A DNA stretch of 64,000 bases from Massilia sp. YIM B02443 (GCF_030411955.1 NZ_JASNRA010000007.1:1-64000); one strand, 5' to 3'; shown: positions 47,415 through 56,952, counted from the stretch's first letter. Notes: generated by a model from the letters alone, not told the origin. Numbers and translations are program-made.

Positions 47415-47933
47415 ATGGACGCGCAGCCTGCGACCTCGCGTCTGTTCCTGGCCCTGTGGCCGGAGCCGGCCGTGCGCCACCAGCTGCGCGAGGCGCGCGA
47501 TGCCTGGCAATGGCCGCGCGGCGCCGGGCCGGTGCATGCCGACAAGCTGCACGTGACCCTGCACTTTTTGGGCAGAGTGCCGACGGTGCGCCTGCCCGAG
47601 CTGCTGGAAGGATTCAGCGTGCCGTTCGAACCGTTCCGGCTCGACCTCGGCCAGCCGGTCCTGTGGCCGCACGGGATCGCGGTGCTCGAGCCACTCTCCG
47701 AACCGCCTGAATTGCTGGCCCTGCACGCGCGCTTGCGTGACGCGCTGCCCGCACTCGGCCTGCAGCCGGAAGCGCGCACCTACCGTCCGCACGTGACGAT
47801 GGCGCGCCGCGCCGCCGGCGCCGGCATTCCCGAACATGGTCCCGCGATCGGGTGGGACGTGCGCGGCTACGCGCTGGTCGAATCCAGGACCGGCGACGGC
47901 GGCGCCTACACGGTCCTGCGCGAATACAGCTGA
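47415..47933 (+). CDS. thpR: RNA 2',3'-cyclic phosphodiesterase
   Basis: 172 residues, four bases after panB. The two HxTx motifs are HVTLHFLG and HVTMARR, spaced as in the 2H phosphoesterase LigT/ThpR group, and RLFLALWPEP is the typical start. It opens 2',3'-cyclic phosphates on RNA, and older annotation calls it 2'-5' RNA ligase. It faces the pirin gene convergently with a four-base gap. Confidence 0.93.
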   Translation: MDAQPATSRLFLALWPEPAVRHQLREARDAWQWPRGAGPVHADKLHVTLHFLGRVPTVRLPELLEGFSVPFEPFRLDLGQPVLWPHGIAVLEPLSEPPELLALHARLRDALPALGLQPEARTYRPHVTMARRAAGAGIPEHGPAIGWDVRGYALVESRTGDGGAYTVLREYS

Positions 47934-47937
47934 CGCT

Positions 47938-48831
47938 TCACGACATGGCCGGCGCCGGCGGCGCCGGTTCATCCGGCAGCGGAATGAATTCGGCGTCGTC
48001 CGCATCGGGCAGCTTCATGCGCCCGGCCTTCCAGTCGGCCGCCGCCTGCGCCAGCCGGTCCTTGGACGACGACACGAAGTTCCAGTACAGGTGACGCTCG
48101 CCCACCGGCTCCCCGCCCAGCACCATCACCGTCGCCCGTTCCAGCGCCCGCACCCGCGAAGCATTCGCGCCCAGCACCAGCATGCGCCCGCTCTCGTGGC
48201 GCATGCCGTCGAGTTCCACCGCGCCGGTGGCGATGTACAGCGCGCGTTCGCTGTAGTCGGCCGGTATCTCGGCGGTGGAACCGGGCGCCATGTCGAGATG
48301 CGCGTAAAACAGCGGCGAGTGGGTCGCGGCGCCGGCCGTGAGGCCGTAGGCGCTGCCGGCGATCAGCTGGCCGGCCACGCCTGCGTCGTGCCACTGCGGC
48401 AAGTCGGCGCCAGCGTGGTGCGAAAAGCTTGGGGCGATTTCTTCCATCCCGTCCGGCAGCGCGACCCAGGCCTGGATGCCGTGCAGGCGGTCGCCGTGCG
48501 CGCGCGCGTGCTCGAAGCGCTCGCTGTGGGTGATGCCACGGCCCGCCGTCATCCAATTGACTTCCTGCGGCCGGATCGGCTGCTCGACGCCCAGGCTGTC
48601 GCGGTGCATGATCTCGCCCGAGAACAGATAGGTCACCGTCGCCAGGCCGATGTGCGGATGCGGGCGCACGTCGACGCTGCGCTCGATCCCGGCCGGCAGG
48701 TCGACCGGCCCGATGTGGTCGAAGAAGATGAAGGGCCCGACCATGCGCCGTTTGGCGAACGGCAGCACGCGGCCGACTTCGAAACCGCCGCCCAGTTTGC
48801 GGCGGCGCTGCTCGATGATCATGTCAATCAT
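47938..48831 (-). CDS. Pirin family protein
   Basis: 297 residues. VGPFIFFDHIGPVDLP, VRPHPHIGLATVTYLFSGE, HRDSLGVEQPIRPQEVNWM and AGRGITHSERFE are pirin motifs; the HPHIG His residues and later His and Glu bind iron. The protein is a double cupin. Some pirins have quercetinase activity or act as redox-sensing partners; which applies here is unknown. A Pro-rich tail (PLPDEPAPPAPAMS) ends it. Confidence 0.92.
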   Translation of the reverse strand: MIDMIIEQRRRKLGGGFEVGRVLPFAKRRMVGPFIFFDHIGPVDLPAGIERSVDVRPHPHIGLATVTYLFSGEIMHRDSLGVEQPIRPQEVNWMTAGRGITHSERFEHARAHGDRLHGIQAWVALPDGMEEIAPSFSHHAGADLPQWHDAGVAGQLIAGSAYGLTAGAATHSPLFYAHLDMAPGSTAEIPADYSERALYIATGAVELDGMRHESGRMLVLGANASRVRALERATVMVLGGEPVGERHLYWNFVSSSKDRLAQAAADWKAGRMKLPDADDAEFIPLPDEPAPPAPAMS

Positions 48832-48878
48832 GGTGTCGTTTCTCCAGTTGTCAGGCGGATGCGGGGTTGCCGGCAGCG

Positions 48879-49580
48879 CTATTGCGCCAGCGGCGTCGCG
48901 TGGACCAGGAATACCTGCAGCGCCGTCAGGGTCTGATAGTGCAGGTTTTCCAGGCGCTCGTCCTTGTCGGCGTCACCGATCATGGCGCCGCTGTCGTCCA
49001 ATGCGTACGGTTCGCCGAGCACGCGTGCCATGTCGATCTGAAAGTAGCTGCATTCGCCGTAAGGATATTTACCATCCACATAGGGCATCGGCCAGGTCTC
49101 GGTATCCTCTTCCAGCACGTATTCCACCATCGAAGCATCCACGCTGATCCAGTTGAACCCCTTGAGCAAGGCCGCATGTTGCGCAGTGAAGTCAAACTGG
49201 CCGTCGGGCGTGATGCCGGCCTCGGCCGATGCGAGCTCGGCGGCCACATCGGCAGGCAGCGCGTAACGGCCAGGCGCCAGCCCGGCGCCGGCGCCGACAT
49301 ACGGCGCCACCAGCAAGCCTAGTTCTGCCACCAGGCGCGCAGCAAGCGCTTCGTCGTTCAGCTCCAGGATGGCCATCGCGGTGGCGAGCGTTGGATTGCC
49401 CTCGCCGAAGGGCTGCGAGAAATCGATCCCCGGGCCACCGCTTTCGATCGGTAACCAGATCACCCGCAAGCGCCGCATCAGTGCGCAATGCTGCGCCGTC
49501 AGCACCGGCGCAGCATTGCCCGTGAAGACGTCCCGAATCGTTTCACGGTGCTTGATGGTTGGTACGACGTTCGAATCCAT
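48879..49580 (-). CDS. Unrecognised protein, 233 residues
   Basis: I do not recognise a family. The gene looks real: ATG at 49580 has AGGAGA upstream at good spacing and base composition fits its neighbours. The protein is soluble, acidic, and has no signal or membrane segment. A weak internal repeat is visible, LTAQHCALMRRL near residue 27 and FTAQHAALLKGF near residue 137. Its second half has aromatic segments (ETWPMPYVDGKYPYGECSYF). It sits 29 bases after the MFS gene on the same strand and 47 bases before pirin. Confidence 0.7.
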   Translation of the reverse strand: MDSNVVPTIKHRETIRDVFTGNAAPVLTAQHCALMRRLRVIWLPIESGGPGIDFSQPFGEGNPTLATAMAILELNDEALAARLVAELGLLVAPYVGAGAGLAPGRYALPADVAAELASAEAGITPDGQFDFTAQHAALLKGFNWISVDASMVEYVLEEDTETWPMPYVDGKYPYGECSYFQIDMARVLGEPYALDDSGAMIGDADKDERLENLHYQTLTALQVFLVHATPLAQ

Positions 49581-49609
49581 GCGTGCATTCTCCTATGGTG
49601 TGTGCTGCT

Positions 49610-50776
49610 TCACTTGTGCTTCAGTATCCGCGCATTCAGTGCGATCACCAACCCCGACAGCGACAGCATCCCGAGCGCCATCGTCACGCTCGAGTGCATC
49701 GCCACCCAGCCCAGCACCGGCGGCGCCAGCAGCAGTCCGCCGTAGCCCAGCGTCGCCACCGCCGCCACGCCGGCGCCCGGGCTCATGCCGGGAATGCGGC
49801 CGCCGGCGCCGATCAGGAGCGGCACCACGTTCGCCGCGCCCAGGCCGATCAGCGCGAAGCCGCAGGCCGACAGGGCGAAATGGGTGCTGGTGGTGGCCAG
49901 CGCCAGCCCGGCGAACATGGCCAGGCCGCCCAGCACCATCACGCGCACCGCGCCGAAGCGCACGATCAGCCGGTCGCCGGCAAAGCGGCAGGCCGCCATC
50001 GCGATCGAGAACGCCGAGAAGCCCAGCGCCGCCGACGCTTCCGAGGCGCCGGTGCGCTCGCGCATCAGCAGCGCGCTCCAGTCGACCAGCGCGCCTTCCA
50101 CCGCGAAGCACAGCAGCGCCAGCAAGCCTAACCCAACAGCGGCGCCGCGCGGCAGCGCGAAGTGGCTGGCGCCGTCGGCATGGGGCGCAAAGCCCATCAC
50201 GCGCGGCGTCACCAGGGCCAGGATCACGGCGCAGGCCAGCGCCATGCCCAGCGCGCCCTGGCCGTGGCCCCAGCCCTGGCCGATCAGCACCCCGCCGATG
50301 GCCGCGCCGAACAGGCCGCCCAGGCTGAAGAAGCCGTGGAACGAGGACATGGTCGGCAGGCCGCGCGCCGTTTCGACCTCGCTGGCGTTGGCGTTCATCG
50401 CCACGTCCAGCGCACCGTTGCTGACGCCGAACAGGAAGGCCGCGCCGAACAGCAGCTGCAGGTTCGGCACCATCATGATCACGCCCAGCATCAGCGCGAA
50501 GGCAAAGCCCGAGACGAGCACCATGCGGCGCGTGCCCCAGCGTCCCGTCAGCCCGCCCATCAGCGGCATCGCCAGCAGCGCGCCGGCGGCGATGGTGAGC
50601 AGCACCATGCTCAGCATGCCGGTATTGATGCCCATGCGCGCCTGCACCGTCGGCACGTGCGCCGCCCACAGGCCGATGCCGACGCCGTTGAGCAGGAAAA
50701 TGGTGGAGATGGCCCAGCGGCCGGCGTCGATGAAGCGTGAAGCCGTGGCGGCGGAGTGGGTGGTGGTGTCGTTCAT
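49610..50776 (-). CDS. MFS transporter, YbjJ-like
   Basis: 388 residues and twelve predicted helices. WAAHVPTVQARMGI after the first helix, GGLTGRWGTRRMVLV (loop 2-3 MFS signature), SNGALDVAMNANASEVE, and SFHGFFSLGGLFGAAIGG are typical of the YbjJ/FucP-like group of major facilitator proteins. Substrate is unknown. It lies first in a minus-strand unit with the unrecognised 233-residue gene, divergent from the LytS-like kinase. Confidence 0.88.
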   Translation of the reverse strand: MNDTTTHSAATASRFIDAGRWAISTIFLLNGVGIGLWAAHVPTVQARMGINTGMLSMVLLTIAAGALLAMPLMGGLTGRWGTRRMVLVSGFAFALMLGVIMMVPNLQLLFGAAFLFGVSNGALDVAMNANASEVETARGLPTMSSFHGFFSLGGLFGAAIGGVLIGQGWGHGQGALGMALACAVILALVTPRVMGFAPHADGASHFALPRGAAVGLGLLALLCFAVEGALVDWSALLMRERTGASEASAALGFSAFSIAMAACRFAGDRLIVRFGAVRVMVLGGLAMFAGLALATTSTHFALSACGFALIGLGAANVVPLLIGAGGRIPGMSPGAGVAAVATLGYGGLLLAPPVLGWVAMHSSVTMALGMLSLSGLVIALNARILKHK

Positions 50777-50956
50777 GCGGTGGTCTTATTCATGGAGGGT
50801 AGCCGGGCCAGCCGGCGGCGTCGGGACCTACTCTACCCAAGCGACCGCGCCCAGGCAAGGCGCAATCCGGCGCATCCGATCCGCACTTCGCGCCGCACGC
50901 CCGCATTCCGGCGCATGGATCGTCACAAGAGCGCGGTTCTGCGCGATACTCAGCGC

Positions 50957-52048
50957 ATGAGCATTCCCGCCACCCGTACCATTTCGTTCTTGCCGACGCC
51001 GGCGCGCCTGCCGCTGATGTGGCGCATCTATATCGGCCTGTGGCTGGCCTACGTGCTGCTGGTGGCGCTGGTGGTACAGGCCGACCAGATCATGGCCGGC
51101 CGCTTCGACCCGTCGATGGTCTTCTATTCGCTCTGCACCACGGGGCCGCCCGGCGTGGTGCTTGCGCTGCTGTGGCCCCTGACCGGCTGGATGGACGCGC
51201 GCGGCCTGCGTGGCGCGGCGCGCTTCGGCCTGCACCTGGCGCTGGCGCTCGGCTTCGGCCTGTGCACCCACCTGCTGCTGGTGGCGACGATGGGCGGCAA
51301 GGCGCGTCCGCTGTCGTGGCATGCCTGGCCGCTGATGTACAGCCTGATGATCTATGCGCTGGTGGCCGGCACCTTCCAGACCGTGCGCGCGAATGCCGCC
51401 GCCCAGCGCCAGGCGCTGGCCGCGCAGCAGGCGCGCACCATGCTGGTGGCGGCCGAACTGGGGGCGCTGCGCAGCAAGCTCAATCCGCACTTCCTGTTCA
51501 ATACCCTGCATTCGATCATCGCCCTCACCGGGCGCAATCCGGCGGCCGCCGAGACGGCGCTGTTCCAGTTCTCCGACATGCTGCGCTACGTGCTCGACAC
51601 CGAGCGCGCCGGCGTGGACCGGGTGACGCTCGACGCCGAACTCGATTTCGTGCGCGACTACCTGGAGCTGGAAGCGCTGCGCCTGGGCGAGCGGCTGCAG
51701 GTCGCATGGGATCTCGATCCGGACGCCGGTGACCATCTGCTGCCGGCATTGACGCTGCAGCCGCTGGTCGAGAACAGCATCAAGCACGCCTTCAATCCGC
51801 ACAGCCGTCCCGGCCTGCTGCGCATCGCCAGCCGGCGCGACGTCGATCAAGGGGTGCTGCGCCTGAGCGTCAGCGACGTCGGTCCCGGCGCCGCCCGGGC
51901 CGCGGTCGACGCTTCGCCCGGCCTCGGCCTGCGCACCATCGGGCGCCGGCTCGAACTCGACTATGCCGGCCGCGCTGCATTGACGGTGAATACCCGGCCC
52001 GGCGCCGGTTTTACCGTCACCGTCACCCTGCCCCTCGCCAACCCATGA
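50957..52048 (+). CDS. LytS/YpdA-type sensor histidine kinase
   Basis: 363 residues from ATG at 50957; the ORF from 50756 begins too early. Four membrane helices (about residues 28-150) come first, then the His_kinase domain with H178 in SKLNPHFLFNTLHSI, and an ATPase end (LQPLVENSIKHAFNPH, SDVGPG, GLGLRTIGRRLELDY). It has no extracytoplasmic sensing domain of size. Its stop overlaps the LytTR regulator start as ATGA, so they form a pair. Confidence 0.92.
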   Translation: MSIPATRTISFLPTPARLPLMWRIYIGLWLAYVLLVALVVQADQIMAGRFDPSMVFYSLCTTGPPGVVLALLWPLTGWMDARGLRGAARFGLHLALALGFGLCTHLLLVATMGGKARPLSWHAWPLMYSLMIYALVAGTFQTVRANAAAQRQALAAQQARTMLVAAELGALRSKLNPHFLFNTLHSIIALTGRNPAAAETALFQFSDMLRYVLDTERAGVDRVTLDAELDFVRDYLELEALRLGERLQVAWDLDPDAGDHLLPALTLQPLVENSIKHAFNPHSRPGLLRIASRRDVDQGVLRLSVSDVGPGAARAAVDASPGLGLRTIGRRLELDYAGRAALTVNTRPGAGFTVTVTLPLANP

Positions 52049-52782
52049 CCAGGACCGTATTCTTCGCCGAAGACGAACCGCTGGCGCGCGACGTGCTGCG
52101 CGACGCCATCTACGCCCACCCCGGGCTGCGCCTGGTGGGCGAAGCCGCCGACGGGGCGACTGCCTTGCAACGCATCCTGCAGCTGCGCCCCGAAGTGGTG
52201 TTCATGGACATCCAGATGCCCGAGATGACCGGCCTCGAGGTGCTGCGCCGGCTCGACTATCTGCCGCGCATCGTGTTCACCACAGCCTACGACCAGTACG
52301 CGGTGACGGCGTTCGAGCTGCATGCGGTCGACTACCTGCTCAAGCCTTTTACGCGCGAGCGCTTCGGCGCCGCCGTGGCGCGCCTGCTGGACGCGCCGGA
52401 GCCGGGCCGCGATGCGCTCGACGGCGCGCTGGTGCGGGCGGCCGGCGGCCCGGCGCGGCTGGAACGCATCCTGGTGCGCGACCGCGGCCGCATCTTCCCG
52501 CTCGCGGTCAACGAGATCGAATACATGAAGGCCGACTCGAAGTACACCGTGATCGCGGCGCGCGGCCAGCACTTCCTGGTGCGGATCGGGATTTCGGAAC
52601 TGGAGGCCCAGCTCGACCCGGCGCGCTTCATCCGCATCCACCGCTCGGCGCTGGTCAACCTCGATTTCGTCGACTCGATGCGCGCCGACGACCAATCGCA
52701 GTTGCAGATCCTGATGCGCGACGGAACCAGCCTCGGGGCCAACCGCGAGGCGTCGAAACTGCTGCGCGACATGGCAATCTAG
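52045..52782 (+). CDS. LytTR family response regulator
   Basis: 245 residues. Receiver domain with acidic AEDEPLARD, phospho-acceptor D55 (VVFMDIQMPEMTG), FTTAYDQYA and LLKPF. A LytTR DNA-binding domain starts near residue 145 (ILVRDRGRIFPLAVNEIEYMKADSK seen as IFPLAVNEIEYMKADSK, then FIRIHRSALVNLDFVD). It is the partner of the upstream LytS-like kinase. The sodium symporter gene begins 93 bases later and may be its target. Confidence 0.93.
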   Translation: MTRTVFFAEDEPLARDVLRDAIYAHPGLRLVGEAADGATALQRILQLRPEVVFMDIQMPEMTGLEVLRRLDYLPRIVFTTAYDQYAVTAFELHAVDYLLKPFTRERFGAAVARLLDAPEPGRDALDGALVRAAGGPARLERILVRDRGRIFPLAVNEIEYMKADSKYTVIAARGQHFLVRIGISELEAQLDPARFIRIHRSALVNLDFVDSMRADDQSQLQILMRDGTSLGANREASKLLRDMAI

Positions 52783-52875
52783 CGCTGACGGCAAAGTTGA
52801 TCCTCCCGCCGGGTTCTGCCTTTATAATCGCGGATTTTCCGCCCATTATTATCCTGGCCCTGGGAGCTGCCCTGC

Positions 52876-54336
52876 ATGAACACCACTCTGATCGTTTTCG
52901 TCGTGCTTTACCTGCTCGGTACGCTCGCTCTCGGGATGTGGGCCGGCACGCGCATCAAGAACACCAGCGACTTCGCCGTCGCCGGCCGCAGCCTGCCGCT
53001 GATCATGGTGATCACCACCACGTTTGCCACCTGGTTCGGCGCCGAGACCGTGATGGGCATTCCGGCCAAGTTCGTGCAGGGCGGCCTGAATGCGGTGATC
53101 GAGGACCCGTTCGGGGCCGGCATGTGCCTGATCCTGGTCGGCGTGTTCTTCGCCTCGAAACTGTATAAACTGAACCTGCTTACCATCGGCGACTACTACC
53201 GCCAGCGCTACGGCAAGGGCATCGAGATCTTCTGCTCGGTGGCGATCATCTTCAGCTACCTGGGCTGGGTCGCGGCCCAGATCACGGCGCTGGGACTGGT
53301 GTTCTCGGTGCTGACCGGCGGCGCGATGGCGCCGGCCACCGGCATGATCGTCGGCACCCTGACGGTGCTGATCTACGTGGTGGTGGGCGGCTTCCTGGCG
53401 GTGGCCGTGACCGACTTCATCCAGATGATCGTGCTGGTGGTGGGCATGAGCGTGATCGCCTATTTCGCCGCCGACCTGGCCGGCGGCGCCGGCAACGTGC
53501 TGGCGATGGCGCAGCAGGCCGATTTGTGGCGCCTGTGGCCCGAGCCGACCTTCACCGACATGATGTTCTTCATCGGCGCCGCCGTCACCATGATGTTCGG
53601 CTCGATCCCGCAGCAGGACGTGTTCCAGCGCGTGATGTCGGCCAAGGACGCGCCGACCGCGCGCACCGGCGCCGTGATCGGCGGCGCCAGCTACATCCTG
53701 TTCGCGTTTGTTCCGATGTTCATCGTCGCCGCTGCGGTGGTGGTGATGGGCACGCAGGCGATGGAGCTGGCCCAGAACGACTACCAGCGCCTGCTGCCGA
53801 CGTTCGTCATGACCAAGATGCCGCTGGTGATGCAGATCCTGTTCTTCGGCGCCCTGCTGTCGGCGATCAAGAGCACCTCGTCGGCCACGCTGCTGGCGCC
53901 GTCGACCAGCTTTGTCGAGAACATCCTCAAGAACTTCAAGCCGGGCATGAGCGACCGCCAGCAACTGCTGGCGATGCGGGTGACCATCGTGATTTTTGCC
54001 GCGCTGGTGCTCACGTATGCGATCGCGATGGAAGGCACCTCGATCTACGAGCTGGTGTCGGGCGCGTACCAGGTGCCGCTGGTGGGGGCGTTCATTCCGC
54101 TGGTGATGGGGCTGTACTGGAAGCGCGCGACCACGCAGGGGGCGGTGCTGTCGATTGCGGCCGGCCTGACTACCTGGATCCTGTTCATGGAAGGCGTGAC
54201 CGGCTGGGGCGAGCACTTCCCGGGGCAGCTGGCGGGCTTGATCGCGGCGTTTGTCGGGATGGTGCTGGGGTCGCTGGCGCCGCAGGTGGTGGCCAATAGC
54301 GGTACGGGGCATCCGGCGGCTGCGGCCAAGGCTTGA
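52876..54336 (+). CDS. Sodium:solute symporter (SSF family)
   Basis: 486 residues with about 13 helices. RIKNTSDFAVAGRSLPL, TWFGAETVMGIPAKF, LTIGDYYRQRYGKGIEI, GGFLAVAVTDFIQMIVL and SAIKSTSSATLLAPSTSFVEN are SSF motifs resembling PutP-like and other amino-acid or carboxylate symporters. Substrate is not clear. A TATAAT at 52823-52828 upstream suggests its own promoter. A LytS/LytTR pair precedes it and the putrescine-type catabolic genes follow on the other strand. The gene is followed by a REP-like repeat pair. Confidence 0.9.
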   Translation: MNTTLIVFVVLYLLGTLALGMWAGTRIKNTSDFAVAGRSLPLIMVITTTFATWFGAETVMGIPAKFVQGGLNAVIEDPFGAGMCLILVGVFFASKLYKLNLLTIGDYYRQRYGKGIEIFCSVAIIFSYLGWVAAQITALGLVFSVLTGGAMAPATGMIVGTLTVLIYVVVGGFLAVAVTDFIQMIVLVVGMSVIAYFAADLAGGAGNVLAMAQQADLWRLWPEPTFTDMMFFIGAAVTMMFGSIPQQDVFQRVMSAKDAPTARTGAVIGGASYILFAFVPMFIVAAAVVVMGTQAMELAQNDYQRLLPTFVMTKMPLVMQILFFGALLSAIKSTSSATLLAPSTSFVENILKNFKPGMSDRQQLLAMRVTIVIFAALVLTYAIAMEGTSIYELVSGAYQVPLVGAFIPLVMGLYWKRATTQGAVLSIAAGLTTWILFMEGVTGWGEHFPGQLAGLIAAFVGMVLGSLAPQVVANSGTGHPAAAAKA

Positions 54337-54353
54337 TGCGCGGTTGTTCTCAA

Positions 54354-54462
54354 GCTGGTTGAACGCGTCGGCGGGGGACCCGCCAACCCTACGGGAGTGG
54401 GCGGTTCAACCAGCATTTAATATCACGTAGGGTTGGCGGCTTCGCCGCCGACGCGTTCAACC
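54354..54462. repeat. REP-like inverted repeat pair, locus 2
   Basis: Two 37-base units in opposite orientation, 54357-54393 and 54426-54462, match except at three bases. One end carries GGTTGAACGCGTCGGCGG and the other CGTAGGGTTGGCGG. The left unit is further enclosed by an 11-base inverted repeat GCTGGTTGAAC/GTTCAACCAGC (54354-54364, 54404-54414). It lies between the convergent symporter and glutamine synthetase-like genes. Related units are at 19984-20112 and 60003-60052. Confidence 0.88.
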
Positions 54463-54483
54463 GGCGCCGGCACATCCCTCACA

Positions 54484-55854
54484 TCACACGTGCAGCAGCA
54501 AATGCTCACGCTCCCACGGGCTGATCACCCGCATGAATTCCTGGTGCTCCAGGTCCTTCACCGCCGTGTAGACATCGATGAAACGCTCGCCCAGGATGTC
54601 GCGCAGCCGGTCTTCGCGCCGCAGCTGGGTGATCGCCTCGGACAGGCCCTGTGGCAGCTCGACCGGCATGTCGTAGGCGCTGCCCTCCACCATCGGCGAC
54701 GGATCGATCTGCTCGGTCATGCCCAGGTAACCGCAGGCCAGCGTGATCGCCAGCGCCAGGTAGGGATTGGCGTCGGCCCCGATCACGCGGTTTTCCACGC
54801 GCCGGTCCTGCGAGCCGGACACCGGCACCCGGAAGCCCACCGTGCGGTTGTCGATCCCCCATTGCAGGTTGATCGGCGCCGCCGTGTGGCGCACGATGCG
54901 GCGGTACGAGTTCACGTACGGCGCCACGATCGCCATCGCCGACGGCATGTAGCGCTGCAGCCCGCCGATGTAGTGCTGGAACAGCGGCGACGGCGAGCCG
55001 TCGTCGTTGCTGAAGATGTTCTTGCCGGTATCAAGATCGACCACGCTCTGGTGCACGTGCATGGCCGAACCCGGCTCGTCCGCCATCGGCTTGGCCATGA
55101 AGGTGGCGTACATGTCGTGCTTGAGCGCCGCTTCGCGCAAGGTGCGCTTGAAGAAGAACACCTTGTCGGCCAGGCCAAGCGGGTCGCCGTGCTGGAAGTT
55201 GATCTCCATCTGGCCGGCGCCGATCTCGTGGATCAGGGTGTCGACGTCCAGGTTCATCAGCTCGCAGTAATCGTAGATGTCTTCGAACAGCGGATCGAAT
55301 TCGTTCACCGCGTCGATGCTGTACACCTGGCGGCTGGTCTCGGCGCGGCCGCTGCGGCCGATCGGCGCGGCCAGCGGCAGGTCGGGGTCGATGTTCTTGG
55401 CGGTGAGATAAAACTCGAGCTCGGGCGCCACCAGCGGCTTCCAGCCACGCTGGGCATACAGCTTGAGCACGCGGCGCAGCACGCTGCGCGGCGCGAAGTC
55501 GACCAGGCGGCCATCGGCGTAGTAGCAGTCGTGGATGACTTGCGCGGTGGGGTCGACCGCCCACGGCACCATGGTGATGGTGGTGGGGTCGGCTTTCAGC
55601 ACCATGTCGCGGTCGGTGGAGGCGATGGCACGGCCGTAGGCGTCGTCGCGCTCGGGCGTGTTGCCGGTGACGGTCATGCCCAGCACCACCTCGGGCAGGC
55701 GCATGCCGCGGTCTTCGGTGAATTTCACGCGCGGCAAAATCTTTCCACGCGCGACCCCGGTCAGGTCGGGGACCAGGCATTCGATTTCGGTGACCCGCTT
55801 TGCGTCGAGCCACTCTTCCATGTCGGTGTAACTGAAGTTGTTGCGGATTGCCAT
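54484..55854 (-). CDS. Glutamine synthetase family, gamma-glutamylputrescine synthetase-like
   Basis: 456 residues. ELEFYLTAKN (metal Glu), QMEINFQHGDPLGLAD, MHVHQSVVDLD, NSYRRIVRHTAAPIN, LQWGIDNRTVGFRVP and ADANPYLALAI are glutamine-synthetase superfamily motifs in the form used by PuuA and related gamma-glutamyl amine ligases. A PuuD-like hydrolase follows it upstream on the same strand and gabD is nearby, so gamma-glutamylation of putrescine or a similar amine is the most likely role. Plain GlnA is less likely, as length and context do not fit. Confidence 0.85.
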   Translation of the reverse strand: MAIRNNFSYTDMEEWLDAKRVTEIECLVPDLTGVARGKILPRVKFTEDRGMRLPEVVLGMTVTGNTPERDDAYGRAIASTDRDMVLKADPTTITMVPWAVDPTAQVIHDCYYADGRLVDFAPRSVLRRVLKLYAQRGWKPLVAPELEFYLTAKNIDPDLPLAAPIGRSGRAETSRQVYSIDAVNEFDPLFEDIYDYCELMNLDVDTLIHEIGAGQMEINFQHGDPLGLADKVFFFKRTLREAALKHDMYATFMAKPMADEPGSAMHVHQSVVDLDTGKNIFSNDDGSPSPLFQHYIGGLQRYMPSAMAIVAPYVNSYRRIVRHTAAPINLQWGIDNRTVGFRVPVSGSQDRRVENRVIGADANPYLALAITLACGYLGMTEQIDPSPMVEGSAYDMPVELPQGLSEAITQLRREDRLRDILGERFIDVYTAVKDLEHQEFMRVISPWEREHLLLHV

Positions 55855-55935
55855 AGTTGTCTCACTGTCGTTGATCGAAGGTGCGCAGAGCGGCGCGCCG
55901 GATGCGTGCGGCAGGAGAGCCGGTTCTCGAGAGGA

Positions 55936-56694
55936 TCATGCGCCGCTCCGGCGCTGTTCGCGGTAGGCGCGGCAAGCGTCGCCGAACGCGCGGAACATCT
56001 TCATCGAATACGGATTGTGCTGGATACGCCATTCGGGATGCCACTGCACCGCCAGCGTGAAGCCCGGCGAGGTCGACACGGTGAAAGCTTCGACCAGGCC
56101 ATCTTCGGCCAATGCTTCGACCGTGAGCCCGGGCGCCAGTTCGTTCACGCCCTGGCCGTGCAGCGAATTGACCGGGATTTCCTTCACGCCGAGGATGGAT
56201 TCCAGCATGCCGCCGGGACACAGGGTGACGTTGTGGGCGTCGCCATACTGCTCGTCCATGCCCAGCTCGGGATTCTCGCGATGGTCGAACTTGCCCTGCA
56301 CCGCCTGCACCGCCTGGTGCAGGCTGCCGCCCAGCGCCACGTTCATCTCCTGGAAGCCGCGGCAGATCGCGATGATCGGCACGCCACGGCGCACCGCTTC
56401 GCGGATCAGCGGCAAGGTGGTCTGGTCGCGCCACGGGTCTTGCGGCAATGACGGGTCCAGCACTTCTTCGGAGTAGTAACTTGGGTGCACGTTCGACGCC
56501 GAACCGGTCAGCATGATGCCGTCGATGGTGCCGAAAATGGTTTCCAGGTCGAGCGACTCGCCGAACGACGGCAGGATCAAGGAGGTGCAGTCGGCGCCGA
56601 GGGTGACGGCGTCGACATACTTGTGCTGGGCGGCGTGATACGGGTGTTCGCCGAAATCACGGGTGCAGGCGGGAACGATGACGATGGGGCGCAT
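55936..56694 (-). CDS. Gamma-glutamyl-GABA hydrolase, PuuD-like
   Basis: 252 residues. Class I glutamine amidotransferase-like fold with the nucleophile C111 (IAICRGFQEMN) and His219/Glu221 (VQWHPEW). IVIVPACTRDF, GIMLTGSASNVHPSYY and NSLHGQGVNELAPGL match PuuD. It would release GABA from gamma-glutamyl-GABA. The PuuA-like gene follows 81 bases downstream on the same strand. The upstream 258-base gap toward the S41 peptidase holds GTGAAA repeats. Confidence 0.9.
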   Translation of the reverse strand: MRPIVIVPACTRDFGEHPYHAAQHKYVDAVTLGADCTSLILPSFGESLDLETIFGTIDGIMLTGSASNVHPSYYSEEVLDPSLPQDPWRDQTTLPLIREAVRRGVPIIAICRGFQEMNVALGGSLHQAVQAVQGKFDHRENPELGMDEQYGDAHNVTLCPGGMLESILGVKEIPVNSLHGQGVNELAPGLTVEALAEDGLVEAFTVSTSPGFTLAVQWHPEWRIQHNPYSMKMFRAFGDACRAYREQRRSGA

Positions 56695-56896
56695 GGGCAG
56701 TGTCCTTCCGATGAGGCGGCGGGACCCTCATGCGAATAATCCAGGTCCCGGCGCGAATGGCCTTTAATCCAGACCGAACCGGGCGCACCACTTTTCAGGT
56801 GCCGCGCGCCGCTCCTGCCGGTCTGTTTTATAAATACGATTCCATGTCAAAATTTTAACGGAACCCGCAAGAAGTGCCCACACGACTGCACGCCAT

Positions 56897-56945
56897 CGTG
56901 AAATTTCCTCTCTTCAATCAGGTTTCCGTGAAACAAAATTTCACG
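56897..56945. repeat. GTGAAA inverted repeats upstream of the PuuD-like gene
   Basis: CGTGAAATTT (56897-56906) and AAATTTCACG (56936-56945) form a ten-base inverted repeat, and CGTGAAA (56927-56933) pairs with TTTCACG (56939-56945). It lies eight bases after the S41 stop on the minus strand and about 200 bases upstream of the PuuD-like start. It may be a transcript-end hairpin of the S41 gene or an operator. Confidence 0.45.
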
Positions 56946-56952
56946 AAATAAA

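Noticed and set aside
52797..52828. TTGATC and TATAAT as a sigma-70 promoter for the second symporter
   Set aside because: The spacer would be 20 bases, too long; only the -10 element is mentioned.
56827..56850. TTGACA and TATAAA upstream of the PuuD-like gene as a promoter
   Set aside because: The spacer on the minus strand is only 12 bases, so this pair is not a normal promoter.
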